A DNA stretch of 64,000 nucleotides from Phaeobacter cretensis (GCF_047372505.1 NZ_JBKBEU010000002.1:62001-126000); one strand, 5' to 3'; positions 33,243 through 43,112 are shown, counted from the stretch's first letter. Numbers and translations are program-made. The notes: generated from the sequence alone by a model not told the origin.

Positions 33243-34133
33243 CTAGGCAGGGATTGCAATTTTTTCAGGGGCTAACAAATCGCGTACAGCACTGATGATC
33301 GGATCGGTTTTACGGTTGGCGAGATGTGCAAACAGGACACGTGTGGATTTGCGTACCTCACGCAACAGGGAGATGTCGCCGCTTACCGGGTCCTCTCCGG
33401 CGGTGCTGACATGAACCAAGCCGATACCGGCACCACTGGCAATAAGTGTCCGCGTTATGAATTCATCATCCACGTTGATAATCCGGGCGGGCTGAATGCT
33501 GTTCTCCTTGAACAGTCGCTCGGCGATCCGACCACAGCATGAACTATAAGTCGGATAGATCCATGGTAAATTTTCCAACATTGCCCAGTCAAGTTCAGGT
33601 CCGTTTGGTACCAGATCTGGCGCAGCAGCAAGGTAGACGCTGAAATGAGAAATCTCGAGAGTATCCAGGTCGGTGTGCGCTTCATCAGGGTCAATAAAGA
33701 AACCAGCATCCAGTCGCCCGCTGCGAAGATCGTCCAAGACACTGGAGGATGTTCCGTGTTGGAGTGCAACTTCAAGATCCGGAAAGTTCTTTGAGAGGTC
33801 AGCAAGAAGGCGGCTCACCTCAGTTGATCCCAGATTTCGCCCGGCCCCAACCCGTAGTTGACCAGCAAGGCGTCCGCGCAAACGAGAAGCTTCCTCCAAA
33901 AACTTCTGATGGTTGTCTAACAATCGCCGGGCCTCGACTAGAAGTCGCTGACCATCGGTTGTTACGCTCATCCCACGCGGTGTGCGTTGGAAGAGCGTAA
34001 GACCCAGCGTGTCTTCCATCGTCTTGATATGGGCGCTGACGGCAGGTTGGCTGCGAAATAGCAGTTCAGAAGCTCGTGTGATGCTTCCTTCCCTCGCCAC
34101 TGTGACAAAGGTCTTGAGTTGACTGATATCCAT
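33243..34133 (-). CDS. tdaA: TdaA: LysR-family regulator of TDA genes
   Basis: 296 residues with LysR architecture: winged helix at 1-60 (MDISQLKTFVTVAREGSITRA, PAVSAHIKTMEDTLGLTLFQR), linker helix, and the two-lobed effector domain (LRVGAGRNLGSTEVSRLLADL, RLDAGFFIDPDE). The ATG at 34133 is the standard LysR beginning; seven extra upstream codons are unlikely. The published TdaA activates TDA genes by binding upstream of tdaC, and this gene has the matching position, next to tdaB and tdaCDE. Dyads fitting a LysR box lie upstream of tdaC, paaZ2 and trmO. The effector is probably TDA itself or a precursor, by analogy with TDA autoinduction. Confidence 0.88.
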   Translation of the reverse strand: MDISQLKTFVTVAREGSITRASELLFRSQPAVSAHIKTMEDTLGLTLFQRTPRGMSVTTDGQRLLVEARRLLDNHQKFLEEASRLRGRLAGQLRVGAGRNLGSTEVSRLLADLSKNFPDLEVALQHGTSSSVLDDLRSGRLDAGFFIDPDEAHTDLDTLEISHFSVYLAAAPDLVPNGPELDWAMLENLPWIYPTYSSCCGRIAERLFKENSIQPARIINVDDEFITRTLIASGAGIGLVHVSTAGEDPVSGDISLLREVRKSTRVLFAHLANRKTDPIISAVRDLLAPEKIAIPA

Positions 34134-34413
34134 GGTAACCCCTTCAAGTGCCATAGGATGCCTGCGAACAAGGCATCGCTATACGATGTTACGTCACCAC
34201 CCCTGGTTGACGTATTCGGCGCAACTTCTATGGGTCTTTTGAGTGAAAGAAAAACATAAAATACCCCTATAGGTAGAGTTCGGCTATATTCCGCTGGTTG
34301 TTGGGTAGCGACGCACAATTGAGCAGCTCCGTGCACGACAACTAGACTGTCATGACTGGGATCTAATCAAATTACGTACGAGATATAGCTGAAGAGGGAG
34401 CGGCGCTGTTCAG

Positions 34414-35337
34414 TCAGTCAATAGAAATTGCGCTGTCGCTCATTTTGCGCCAAAGGCTGTTCAGTGTCGGCTTGGTGTTGTCGGTCTCCCGATAAAGCCG
34501 TACGGACAGGGGGGTGGCAAATGCATCGCCACCAGCCAGTGCTAAACGACCAGCCGCAAGCTCCGCCTCGCAAAGCTTGCGGGGTAACCATCCAAGTCCG
34601 AACCCTTCCATAATCATCGCCTTGACCGAATTCGCCAGAGAATTCTGGTTTACAACCAATAGGTTCGGCGGCGACATCTGCTGGCGTAACGTATGGTCTA
34701 AGACCGACCTGAGTGCAGAGGCGCTGCCATAGGACAGAAGTGGGATCTGCCGCTTAGGCTCACGACCCAGCTCAAAAAGCGGGTGGCCGTCCACGTTCGT
34801 TTTCGACACTGGAATGAACACATCTTCGGAAAGGGTGAGATACTCGCATTTGCTGACTTCTAGTGGAGACAGGAAATCCATCGCGGGGTGCCAGTAGGTC
34901 AGGATCACATCGCAATAGCGTTGTTGTAGAGCCGTGACGAATTGATCCGCTGCCCAACTGGTCGAGTTGAGATCGACATCCAGCCCGCCAGCTTCCATCA
35001 GCGGTTCAATATGGTCACGGAAATGCGTCATATAAAGCGATTGGGATGACGCAAATCGGATTACATTTTCTCCAGCAGCATCAATAGTTTGGCAGCGCTC
35101 CAGTGTCTCAGAATAAGTGCGTAGAATAATTTTAGCTTGGGACAAAAACACATCCCCTGCTGGTGTCAGCGAGAGTGGAAAGGTTTGTCGATTGATCAAC
35201 TTCACACCGACTTCATCCTCCAGGGCGCGGATACGCCTGGAGAATGCCGGTTGGCTGACATTACGATCTTCCGCAGCACGCGAAAAATTCTTGTGCGTTG
35301 TCAGCGCTTCAAAGTCTCTGAGCCAGATTATGTCCAA
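34414..35337 (-). CDS. LysR-family regulator beside the dipeptide-type transporter
   Basis: 307 residues. Helix-turn-helix MDIIWLRDFEALTTHKNFSRAA with QPAFSRRIRALEDEVGVKLINR; effector domain ENVIRFASSQSLYMTHFRDH. Not close to TdaA by eye: the N-termini differ and the effector domain is of the type often near amino-acid or peptide transporters. TTG start, the only start that gives the standard N-terminus. It follows the last transporter ATPase gene by 51 bp on the same strand, so it may be the last gene of that operon and sense the transported substrate. A role in TDA is not supported. Confidence 0.85.
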   Translation of the reverse strand: MDIIWLRDFEALTTHKNFSRAAEDRNVSQPAFSRRIRALEDEVGVKLINRQTFPLSLTPAGDVFLSQAKIILRTYSETLERCQTIDAAGENVIRFASSQSLYMTHFRDHIEPLMEAGGLDVDLNSTSWAADQFVTALQQRYCDVILTYWHPAMDFLSPLEVSKCEYLTLSEDVFIPVSKTNVDGHPLFELGREPKRQIPLLSYGSASALRSVLDHTLRQQMSPPNLLVVNQNSLANSVKAMIMEGFGLGWLPRKLCEAELAAGRLALAGGDAFATPLSVRLYRETDNTKPTLNSLWRKMSDSAISID

Positions 35338-35388
35338 CTTGCCTAGGTCCGTTCTGGGGTCTATCCAGTGGGCCGGGGTTCCCGGTGT

Positions 35389-36423
35389 TTAGCCGTCCAG
35401 CCTGTCTTCTTCTACTGCGTGGCAGGCAACAGTGCTGCCATCTGCCTGACGAAGTGGACGCGGCCGCGACTCGCGACACCTAGCATTCGCAAATGAACAG
35501 CGTGTTTGAAAGGGGCAACCTTGAGGCAGGTTGATGGGTGTCGGGATTTCGCCCTGCAGCCTGATATGGCTGGGTCCCTGGTCTTTGAGTTGCGGCACTG
35601 CCGATAAAAGAGCCTTAGTATATGGGTGCTTGGGATTTTCAAACAGAGTGCGCGTATCGGCTAGCTCGCACAGTGTACCAAGGTAGAGAACCGCAACGCG
35701 AGTCCCGAAGTGCTCCACCACGCTCAGATCATGGGTGATGAAAAAGTAGGTTAGCCCGCGATGGTCTTTGGCTTCCAGCATCAGGTTCAGAACCTGTGCC
35801 TGGATTGATACGTCTAGCGCAGAAATTGGTTCGTCCGCGATAATGAATTCAGGATCCACGGTCAGAGCGCGGGCGATAGCTATTCGCTGACGCTGACCAC
35901 CGGAAAATTCATGAGGATAGCGAGTGGACCAACTGGGGTCCACACCAACCGAACGCATCACATCGGAAACCTTGTCGCGTACTTCACCACGAGAGAGAGA
36001 GGAGTTGTGGTGGCGAACAGGTTCTTCCAACGCTTGTTGAATTGTCATACGCGGGTTGAGCGATGCGTAAGGGTTTTGAAAGATCATCTGCATCCTCTTT
36101 CGCAGCGGCATCATGCCCGCCCGCGAACGATCGTCGATCCGTTCCCCATCGTAATGAATTTCACCAGCGCTGGGGGTAAGAAGGCCCGCGACCAGACGGG
36201 CGACTGTAGACTTCCCGCAACCGGATTCTCCGACAATACATAAGGCCTCACCACGATCAGCGCTGAGCGATACATTGTTCACCGCGTGAACTGCCCGCTT
36301 TTCTCGTGTAATACGACCACCGCGCAGCTTAACGGTTTCGAGAAACCCCTTATCCAAATCAAAGCGTTTTTCAACGTTCTTCAGCTCTAGCAAAGGTTTG
36401 GTGTCTTGAGTTTGGGTGGTCAT
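35389..36423 (-). CDS. Dipeptide-type ABC transporter ATPase, DppF/OppF
   Basis: 344 residues. One ABC cassette: Walker A GESGCGKST, Q-loop MIFQNPYASLNP, signature FSGGQRQRI and Walker B FIIADEPISALD; the C-terminal oligopeptide extension has the four-Cys-like block GCPFQTRCSFANARCRE that marks OppF/DppF. It overlaps the DppD-type gene by 4 bp. It powers uptake of a peptide-like or opine-like substrate with its partner ATPase and the two permeases upstream. Confidence 0.92.
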   Translation of the reverse strand: MTTQTQDTKPLLELKNVEKRFDLDKGFLETVKLRGGRITREKRAVHAVNNVSLSADRGEALCIVGESGCGKSTVARLVAGLLTPSAGEIHYDGERIDDRSRAGMMPLRKRMQMIFQNPYASLNPRMTIQQALEEPVRHHNSSLSRGEVRDKVSDVMRSVGVDPSWSTRYPHEFSGGQRQRIAIARALTVDPEFIIADEPISALDVSIQAQVLNLMLEAKDHRGLTYFFITHDLSVVEHFGTRVAVLYLGTLCELADTRTLFENPKHPYTKALLSAVPQLKDQGPSHIRLQGEIPTPINLPQGCPFQTRCSFANARCRESRPRPLRQADGSTVACHAVEEDRLDG

Positions 36424-37412
36424 ACGCTTGCCTCCTCAAGGCTGGCATTCTGCAGACGGGAGACTTCGTGACAGGCAACCTCGACATGTCCGTAGCTTAC
36501 AGTTTCCGGCAACACCTTACGGCAGTTATCAACCGCGTATTCGCAACGCGGACTAAAGGGACAACCAGCAGGAATTGATGTCAGACCGGGCATATTACCT
36601 GGAATTTGCTTCAATCGCTGACCAGGCAGAGTCTGCTGCGGCAGCGCGTTGATCAATCCTTGAGTATAGGGATGCTGTGGATCGTTGATAATCTCACGGG
36701 TCGGGCCGGCTTCAATCAGGCGACCAGCATACATGACCAATGTGCGTTCTGTCATTTGACTGACCACGCCAAGATCATGCGTAATCAGGATCAGCCCAAC
36801 CTTGTTAGACTGGCACAGCTCCAACAGTAGCTCCATGATATCGGCCTGGATCGTTACATCCAGCGCAGTTGTTGGCTCATCTGCAATGATCAACTCGGGA
36901 TCCAAGAGCAGCGCCATAGCGATGATGATCCGCTGACGCATACCGCCAGAGAGTTCATGCGGATATTGGTTCAGGCGTTCCTCGGGCGAGGGGATATAGA
37001 CCTCTCGTAGTTTCAGAATGGCGATTTGTTCGGCTTCGGATCGGCTCAATGATCGATGCGCCTTTAGCGTTTCGACCATCTGTTGACCAATCGTCAAGAC
37101 CGGGTTCAATGTCACCATCGGATCCTGAAAGATCATCGCCATCCGATTTCCACGGATCGTACGCATCTCGGTATCAGATAGTTTGACGATATCCTTGCCG
37201 CCGAACAGGATCTGGCCGCTGTCGATAAAGCCGGGACGGCTGAGCAAATTCATCAATGAGAACCCGGTGATGGACTTGCCAGCACCAGATTCACCAACAA
37301 TGCCTAAACGCTCCCCTTTGCAAAGATCGAACGAAATCTGATTCAATGCGGTGACGGTGTGATCACGCATCGCGAATTTGACCGTCAGGTCGCGAACGGA
37401 AAGCAACGACAT
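36420..37412 (-). CDS. Dipeptide-type ABC transporter ATPase, DppD/OppD
   Basis: 330 residues. Walker A GESGAGKS, Q-loop MIFQDPMVTLNP, signature LSGGMRQRI, Walker B IIADEPTTALD, H-loop LILITHDLG; C-terminal Cys block GCPFSPRCEYAVDNCRK. Second ATPase of the transporter, 5 bp after the DppC-type permease and overlapping the DppF-type gene. Confidence 0.92.
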   Translation of the reverse strand: MSLLSVRDLTVKFAMRDHTVTALNQISFDLCKGERLGIVGESGAGKSITGFSLMNLLSRPGFIDSGQILFGGKDIVKLSDTEMRTIRGNRMAMIFQDPMVTLNPVLTIGQQMVETLKAHRSLSRSEAEQIAILKLREVYIPSPEERLNQYPHELSGGMRQRIIIAMALLLDPELIIADEPTTALDVTIQADIMELLLELCQSNKVGLILITHDLGVVSQMTERTLVMYAGRLIEAGPTREIINDPQHPYTQGLINALPQQTLPGQRLKQIPGNMPGLTSIPAGCPFSPRCEYAVDNCRKVLPETVSYGHVEVACHEVSRLQNASLEEASV

Positions 37413-37417
37413 CGCAC

Positions 37418-38365
37418 TTATCCTTTGTAGAGTTTCGGGTTCAGGACATCACGCATCCAGTCACCGAGAAGATTGATAACAAGCACGAGGACGACCAAGA
37501 TCACGCCAGGAATGGCGGTGATCCACCAGCTACCTGAGAAAATGTAGTCAAAACCTGATGAAATCAGAGAGCCGAGAGATGGCTGACTGGGGGGCATGCC
37601 AAGGCCGAGAAAGCTGAGTGAGGCTTCGGAAATAATCGCATTTGCCACCTGCACAGTGGAAATCACAAAAATCGGAGACAGTGAATTTGGCAGGATATGG
37701 CGCACCATGATGCGAATGGGGCCGAAGCCCAGCACACGCGCACTGTCGATATATTCCTTCTTTTTCTCGGCAAGAACTGTGGCTCTTACGGTGCGGGCGT
37801 ATTGCGGCCATTCTGCGACGCCAATCACGGCAATCAGAAAGTAGATAGCGTATTGGTTGAAGGTCTCGCTTCCGAACATGGCTTGCGTCACCGCAAGAAA
37901 GATAATCGCTACCATAAGCGTCGAAAAAGATAGCTGAATGTCGGCAAAGCGCATCAACAGGCTGTCCAGTCGGCCGCCGATGTAGCCCGCGACCAACCCG
38001 ATGGAGATCCCGAGAAAGGCCTGTAGGGCGACCGCACAGAGGCCGATCAGCAGCGACAATCGCGTACCGTAAAGGATGGTGGACCACAGATCACGTCCCT
38101 GATCATCAGTGCCGAACACAAACTGAGAATCTGCACCGTCAACCCAAACCGGCGGATATTCACTGTTCATAATGTCGATTTGCGCCGGATCGTAGGGATC
38201 AAACGGGGCAAGCACCGGGGCAAGCACAGACGCCAGAGTGATAATGGCAAAAATTGCAAAAGAGACCATCGCCACAGGATTGCGTCGGAAACTGTAGCCC
38301 ATGTTGGAATTCCACAGCCGGCTAAAGCGCGAAGGCGTAGCGTCGTTTGTACTAAGGCTGCTCAT
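37418..38365 (-). CDS. Dipeptide-type ABC transporter permease, DppC
   Basis: 315 residues. After a polar N-terminus and first span (NPVAMVSFAIFAIITLASVL) it shows FGTDDQGRDLWSTILYG, the DppC hallmark, five further spans and the coupling loop KKEYIDSARVLGFGPIRI. It overlaps the DppB-type gene by 4 bp, typical of translational coupling in these operons. Confidence 0.92.
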   Translation of the reverse strand: MSSLSTNDATPSRFSRLWNSNMGYSFRRNPVAMVSFAIFAIITLASVLAPVLAPFDPYDPAQIDIMNSEYPPVWVDGADSQFVFGTDDQGRDLWSTILYGTRLSLLIGLCAVALQAFLGISIGLVAGYIGGRLDSLLMRFADIQLSFSTLMVAIIFLAVTQAMFGSETFNQYAIYFLIAVIGVAEWPQYARTVRATVLAEKKKEYIDSARVLGFGPIRIMVRHILPNSLSPIFVISTVQVANAIISEASLSFLGLGMPPSQPSLGSLISSGFDYIFSGSWWITAIPGVILVVLVLVINLLGDWMRDVLNPKLYKG

Positions 38366-39342
38366 GCGCCCATCCTTGCAAGGTTAACAGTTGGATTTAC
38401 AAGCCCGTAGACCAGGTCAACGATTGTGTTGGTGACCACGAAGATGAAGCCAACAACGATGAGATATGCCACGATCAAGGGCGTATCGACGCGATTGACA
38501 GCTTCCAGAAACATGAAGCCCATGCCAGGCCACTGAAAGACCGTCTCAGTCAGGATGGTGTAAGCGACCATGGTACCGATCTGCACGCCGCCGACAGTGA
38601 TGACAGGCAACAACGTGTTTTTCAAAGCGTGAATGAAATAGATGCGACCGGGGCGGATCCCCTTCGCACGGGCATATTTTACGTATTCGCTCTGTAGCAC
38701 TTCCATCATCTCTGCTCGGATCAAGCGTACAAACAGTGGCAACATGATCGACGCCAAAGCGACAGAGGGCAGCAGAATATGTGTCCACCCATCAAAGCTG
38801 GCAAAATTGGTCTCCCAATAGCCAAAGACATGTACGACATCGCCGCGGCCGTATGAGGGGAACCAACCAAACTCTACTGAAAAGACGAAGATCATCAAAA
38901 TCGCTGTCAGGAAGACAGGAACTGAGATGCCCACTATCGAGATACCCATGATCAGGCGGCTCAGGATCGTATTTGGTTTTATGGCGGTGTAGACACCCAA
39001 TGGTACGGATAGGCCAACGATGATCAGGGTTGCCCCCAGGACCAGTTCAAGTGTGGCCGGTAGTTTTTTCAAAATCACATCCAGCGCCGGTTCTTTGAAA
39101 AAGTAGCTGGTCCCAAGGTCGCCCTGCAGAGCGTTCCCGACAAACCGGACATATTGGGTTGCGAAACTGTCGTTCAAACCCAATTCATCGCGCAGCTGTT
39201 GACGGACCTCTTCCGAGACCGACTGGCCGACCAGTTCACGCAGAGGATCGCCGAGATTGTCTTGGATGGCGAAGCCGATCAGCGAGATGGCAAACATCAC
39301 CGCGATGGCCTGAAACACGCGTTTCACGAGATAGGCGAGCAT
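38362..39342 (-). CDS. Dipeptide-type ABC transporter permease, DppB
   Basis: 326 residues. MLAYLVKRVFQAIAVMFAIS is the DppB-type first span; GDLGTSYFFKEPALDVI follows on the outer side; the coupling loop is VKYARAKGIRPGRIYFIHAL. Six spans in all. It is separated from the binding-protein gene by 152 bp holding a strong hairpin, which probably lowers its expression relative to the binding protein. Confidence 0.92.
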   Translation of the reverse strand: MLAYLVKRVFQAIAVMFAISLIGFAIQDNLGDPLRELVGQSVSEEVRQQLRDELGLNDSFATQYVRFVGNALQGDLGTSYFFKEPALDVILKKLPATLELVLGATLIIVGLSVPLGVYTAIKPNTILSRLIMGISIVGISVPVFLTAILMIFVFSVEFGWFPSYGRGDVVHVFGYWETNFASFDGWTHILLPSVALASIMLPLFVRLIRAEMMEVLQSEYVKYARAKGIRPGRIYFIHALKNTLLPVITVGGVQIGTMVAYTILTETVFQWPGMGFMFLEAVNRVDTPLIVAYLIVVGFIFVVTNTIVDLVYGLVNPTVNLARMGA

Positions 39343-39460
39343 GTAGGAGTTACCTTGTATCAGTCACTTGTTGATAGGCACAAAGCCGCAGACGCCCATC
39401 GGGCGGCAGGGACATGCCCATAAAGAAGTGGTGAAAATCTGGGGAATAGTTGCAAATCGA

Positions 39461-39483
39461 CCGGGGCAGGCATGCCGCCCCGG
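39461..39483 (-). terminator. Attenuating hairpin after the binding-protein gene
   Basis: CCGGGGC (39461-39467) pairs with GCCCCGG (39477-39483) around a 9-nt loop, directly downstream of the binding-protein stop on the minus strand and upstream of the permease genes. Such hairpins commonly protect the binding-protein mRNA. Confidence 0.65.
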
Positions 39484-39494
39484 CCGGATATTTA

Positions 39495-41051
39495 TTAGTC
39501 GACTTTCAGATCGCCGAAGTATGGGAAGTTCAGAGCGTTCACGATTTTCTCTGCGTGGACACCGTCACGTGCACCCCAGGCTAGGTTCTGCCAATGCAGC
39601 GGGATGAAAGCAGCTTCGTCATGGAGAATACCTTCCAACTTGCGCAGCAATTCACCACGTTTGGCTTGGTCTGTTTCCGAATTTGCTTCAGCCATCAGCG
39701 CATCCGCTTCGGGGTTGCAATAATTACCCGAGTTGTACTGGCCGTTGCCGGTTGCTTCGTCTGGGCAATGGGTAAGGAACTGGTGGAAGTTGGCAGAATC
39801 TTCGGTGTCTGAGTGCCAGCCGATCATCATCATATCAGCAGCGCGTTCATCGAAGGTCGGCCAGTATTGCGCCTTAGGCATGGTTTGCAGATCAACTTTA
39901 ATATTGATCTTCGCAAGCATGGATGCCACGGCCTGAGCGATTTTATCGTCGTTAACATACCGGTTGTTCGGCGCCATCATCGTGACCGATAACCCATCTG
40001 CGTAACCTGCCTCGGCCATCAGCGCTTTGGCTTTTTCAACATCGAAACGCACATCCAGGCCTTCATCATAGCCAAGATAGCCTGCTGGGCTCGCTTGAGC
40101 GCCAACAGTACCGAAACCACGCATGATACGATCGACGATCCCGGCGTTATTCACGGCATAGTCGATTGCCTTGCGAACACGAACGTCTTTGAAGGCTTCA
40201 ACACGGTTCTGGTTCAGTTGGAACGTGATGATACGTGTGCCAGGTTCAGTGATCAGCGTTGTGCCATCGTGCTCTTCAACACGCTTGAGGTCAGTCGGCG
40301 GAACTGGCGCGATAAAGTCTACATCGCCGGCCAGCAGAGCTGCAACGCGAGTGGGGTCTTCTTTGATCGGGGTCAGGATGATCTGATCAACGTTGCCTTC
40401 CGACTCCGTATCCCAGTAACCATCAAATCGGTCGAAGACGACTTTTACGCCTTGCTCACGCTCAGTGACGGTGAAAGGGCCTGTGCCGGACAGGTTGCGC
40501 GAGGCAAAGCTGTCCCCATGTTTGACCAGCTCGGCCTTCTCTTTGCCATCCTCGGTGGTGCCGGAGTAAAACTGGCTGTCCATCGGAAAGATATAGGTCG
40601 CGGTATGCAGAACCAGCGGATAAGGCTCCGAGGTTTTCAGGTCGAAGGTCAACTCATCAACCACTTCGACATCGGTAAAGGCCGCGAAAATGCCTCTAAA
40701 ATCTGGGCTGGCTTTCAGACGGTCAAACGTCCAGTCGACATCTGCCGAGGTCAGCGTATTGCCACTGTGGAAGGTTACCCCGTCACGCAGTTTGAACCGC
40801 ATGGTGGTTGCGTCAATTTGCTCCCAGCTTTCGGCCAACCGCGGTGCGAACTGCAGGTCTTTTGTCCAGCGCACCAGCGGGTCAAAAACCATGTGTGAAA
40901 GCTGTAGCGTGCCACCAGATAGCTGCTCATGCGGATCCAGAGAAACCGGATCGGCATCATAGGCGACCTTAATGGTCACTTCGGCCATGGCGGCGGTGCT
41001 CAAGGTCGCCGTTAGCGTGGCAACAGCGAGCGTGCTCGCAAAATGTTTCAT
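39495..41051 (-). CDS. Dipeptide-type ABC transporter substrate-binding protein
   Basis: 518 residues of SBP family 5. Signal peptide LAVATLTATLSTAAMA; then DADPVSLDPHEQLSGGTLQL, LRDGVTFHSGNTLTSADVDW and DVRVRKAIDYAVNNAGIVDR, the conserved blocks of this family. It acts in the periplasm and delivers its ligand to the permeases at 37418 and 38362. First gene of the five-gene operon (binding protein, two permeases, two ATPases, then LysR). The ligand is not clear; peptides, opines, glutathione or quorum-type small molecules are all handled by this family. Confidence 0.93.
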   Translation of the reverse strand: MKHFASTLAVATLTATLSTAAMAEVTIKVAYDADPVSLDPHEQLSGGTLQLSHMVFDPLVRWTKDLQFAPRLAESWEQIDATTMRFKLRDGVTFHSGNTLTSADVDWTFDRLKASPDFRGIFAAFTDVEVVDELTFDLKTSEPYPLVLHTATYIFPMDSQFYSGTTEDGKEKAELVKHGDSFASRNLSGTGPFTVTEREQGVKVVFDRFDGYWDTESEGNVDQIILTPIKEDPTRVAALLAGDVDFIAPVPPTDLKRVEEHDGTTLITEPGTRIITFQLNQNRVEAFKDVRVRKAIDYAVNNAGIVDRIMRGFGTVGAQASPAGYLGYDEGLDVRFDVEKAKALMAEAGYADGLSVTMMAPNNRYVNDDKIAQAVASMLAKINIKVDLQTMPKAQYWPTFDERAADMMMIGWHSDTEDSANFHQFLTHCPDEATGNGQYNSGNYCNPEADALMAEANSETDQAKRGELLRKLEGILHDEAAFIPLHWQNLAWGARDGVHAEKIVNALNFPYFGDLKVD

Positions 41052-41578
41052 TTTTTATCCTCCCGTTACGGTATCGTTACTTTATCGGTATCGCAGGGAT
41101 AGCGAACATTCCAATGCTGATTGCAATGCGGCTATGCAAAATACGTATAGCTATTACTTTTGTTATTTTTCAAATGGTTGCGGAAGTGTCTCTACTCGGA
41201 ACTACCGATTACAGACGTATCTTGCACAACGCTCAGGCCAAATCACTGGCACAAGAATCAAGCCCGTAGATGGGAACAACCTCCACAACCGAGCGGAACA
41301 TCACCCACGCCGTCGACGTGTTTGAGCCAAAATTCGCGCGCGGTGGATCTACGGATAAACACTCGAAAATGGAGAATCGGTTCGCCGTAATGCCCGGACC
41401 AATGCGAGGCACGTCCCCTAATTCGAAACAGTTGTGCGCAAATAGCTGGTTTGTGCCAGTCTCAGGGCCCTTAACGATTGATTAACCATGCTATGTCGCC
41501 AAAAATTTGCTCGCGGCCCTGAAAATACCTATCAACCTTTACAGAAATCGTTCCACTCAATGCGAAAGAGAGCCCACA
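41052..41578. other. Divergent intergenic region, no gene seen
   Basis: About 530 bp between the leftward transporter operon and the rightward RTX gene. Short open frames here lack ribosome-binding sites and coding character. It must hold two promoters; I see no clear dyad. Confidence 0.5.
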
Positions 41579-42502
41579 ATGGCAAATGTATTCGTTGCGT
41601 CGTTTCCAGGCGTGTCCTCGCTCAGCAACTATTTGGCTTTTGACGGGTTCGAGACCTCCCTCGAGGCTTTTGGTGCCGCAGTTTCGGATATCGAACTAGC
41701 GCAGACAAGCGATGACGGGTCGATCTTGCGACTGGGCGGTGACTTCTCCAGTGAAAACCAGGCTGACTGGCAGATCTACTCCATCGATCACTCGCAGGGC
41801 GGTGCACCTATCGTATCGATCTCAGACATCGCAATGACCTTTGACCGCTTTGCATCGCTTTCGGCCACTGATGTGGCCCGAGAGATATTGTCGAGCGACG
41901 ACGAGATAACTGCGCTTCTAAATGACAATGTAACCGAAATTCGTACCTATTCGGGCGCAGACAGCATCTCTCTTGGCGCTGGTGACGATACAGTTGCGGC
42001 CGGTTCCGGTCATGACTTCGTAACCGGCGGGCTCGGCACTGACAGTCTTCGCGGTGGCTACGGTGCCGATACCCTGCACGGAAATGGTGGGGATGACATT
42101 CTGCGAGGCGGCGTTGGCCGCGATGTGATTTTTGGCGGTGTTGGCGATGATGTAATTGGCGGTGGCCGTGGTCACGACCGACTGATTGGCGCATCTGGCA
42201 ACGATACAATTCGCGGCGGTGCCGGTGTTGATCGTCTTTACGGCGGGACAGGTGAAGACATGTTAACCGGTGGCAGCGGTGCAGATATCTTCATTTTCAA
42301 TCGTGGAGATCACACTGACCGTATTACTGATTTTGAAGTTGGCGTTGACCGTATCAAACTTGGCGCTGGCGCTGATAGCATGGACGACGTGGACTTTGGT
42401 CAGGAAGGCGATGATGTTGCGGTCTACTTCGCCAATGTAACCGTGCTTGTCGAAAATACGACGATTTCTGATCTGCAAGACGGCGATCATTTCCTGTTCT
42501 GA
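41579..42502 (+). CDS. RTX calcium-binding secreted protein 2
   Basis: 307 residues from the ATG at 41579 behind AGAGAG; the frame continues back to 41507, but without an RBS. Residues 1-140 form a beta-rich domain I do not name (ANVFVASFPGVSSLSNYLAF). RTX nonapeptides follow at about 145-255 (GGLGTDSLRGGYGADTLHG). The type I secretion end comes last: ADIFIFNRGDHTDRITDF and terminal GDHFLF. Short for an RTX protein and without an enzyme domain that I recognise; perhaps a surface adhesin or biofilm protein. No exporter genes are nearby. Confidence 0.85.
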   Translation: MANVFVASFPGVSSLSNYLAFDGFETSLEAFGAAVSDIELAQTSDDGSILRLGGDFSSENQADWQIYSIDHSQGGAPIVSISDIAMTFDRFASLSATDVAREILSSDDEITALLNDNVTEIRTYSGADSISLGAGDDTVAAGSGHDFVTGGLGTDSLRGGYGADTLHGNGGDDILRGGVGRDVIFGGVGDDVIGGGRGHDRLIGASGNDTIRGGAGVDRLYGGTGEDMLTGGSGADIFIFNRGDHTDRITDFEVGVDRIKLGAGADSMDDVDFGQEGDDVAVYFANVTVLVENTTISDLQDGDHFLF

Positions 42503-42626
42503 TACACAGGCATGTAGATCATGCGCAGAATGCGCCAATTTTGCAGTGGTTTTTCACAATGCCCAGCACCAGCGACGCGGTCGTGAGACATGTTCCCGGG
42601 CCACGGTCCGACCTAGGAGGTAAATG

Positions 42627-43112
42627 ATGAAGTTTTTTTACAATAGGCTGCTCGCCGCAGTACTTATTTGCGCAGTTCCGGCAGTTGCATCGGCAGACCC
42701 ATTGCCGCGAAGTGCCAAAACAGCCAACGCGCAAAAGATTTCCAAAGTTTACTCGGGGAAGACGGAACTTTGGACCAACAACTGCGGTGGCGGCATCTAT
42801 TTCGCACCGGGCGGACAGGCCCGTGCTTGGTGTGCGGACCAAAGCGACAATTTAGGGGCTGGCACCTGGAGCGTCGATGCCAACGGACAGATGTGTCAGG
42901 ATCTCGTTTGGTACTACCCAAGCGGTCGCCGTGCTGGGGCCAGCGCAAGCGATAAATCCTGCATCAGTCATGTCGTTGATGCATGGGGGGTAATGTGGCG
43001 TAGCTGGCCCAACGATCCAGAATGGTGGCCAATGGGTAAGGATGCTGGACTCGTTCGTGGATACAAATTCCAGACGCAGGTAAAACAGACACGCTCGAAG
43101 CTAGGCTTCTAG
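42627..43112 (+). CDS. DUF995-type exported protein
   Basis: 161 residues with a signal peptide (LLAAVLICAVPAVASA). The mature part has YSGKTELWTNNCGGGIYFAP, RAWCADQSDNLGAGTWSVD, MCQDLVWYYPSG and SCISHVVD, the Cys/Trp-rich pattern of DUF995 proteins. Function unknown; some homologues lie near polysaccharide genes. A near-perfect Shine-Dalgarno AGGAGG (42615-42620) stands 6 bp before the second of two adjacent ATGs, so I start at 42627 rather than 42624. Such an RBS suggests high expression. A terminator follows. Confidence 0.75.
   Translation: MKFFYNRLLAAVLICAVPAVASADPLPRSAKTANAQKISKVYSGKTELWTNNCGGGIYFAPGGQARAWCADQSDNLGAGTWSVDANGQMCQDLVWYYPSGRRAGASASDKSCISHVVDAWGVMWRSWPNDPEWWPMGKDAGLVRGYKFQTQVKQTRSKLGF

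Noticed and set aside
34261..34280. CCTATAGG palindrome upstream of tdaA as a tdaA operator
   Set aside because: Only 8 bp perfect and AT-rich around; does not match the CTCAG-N6-TGAG dyads.
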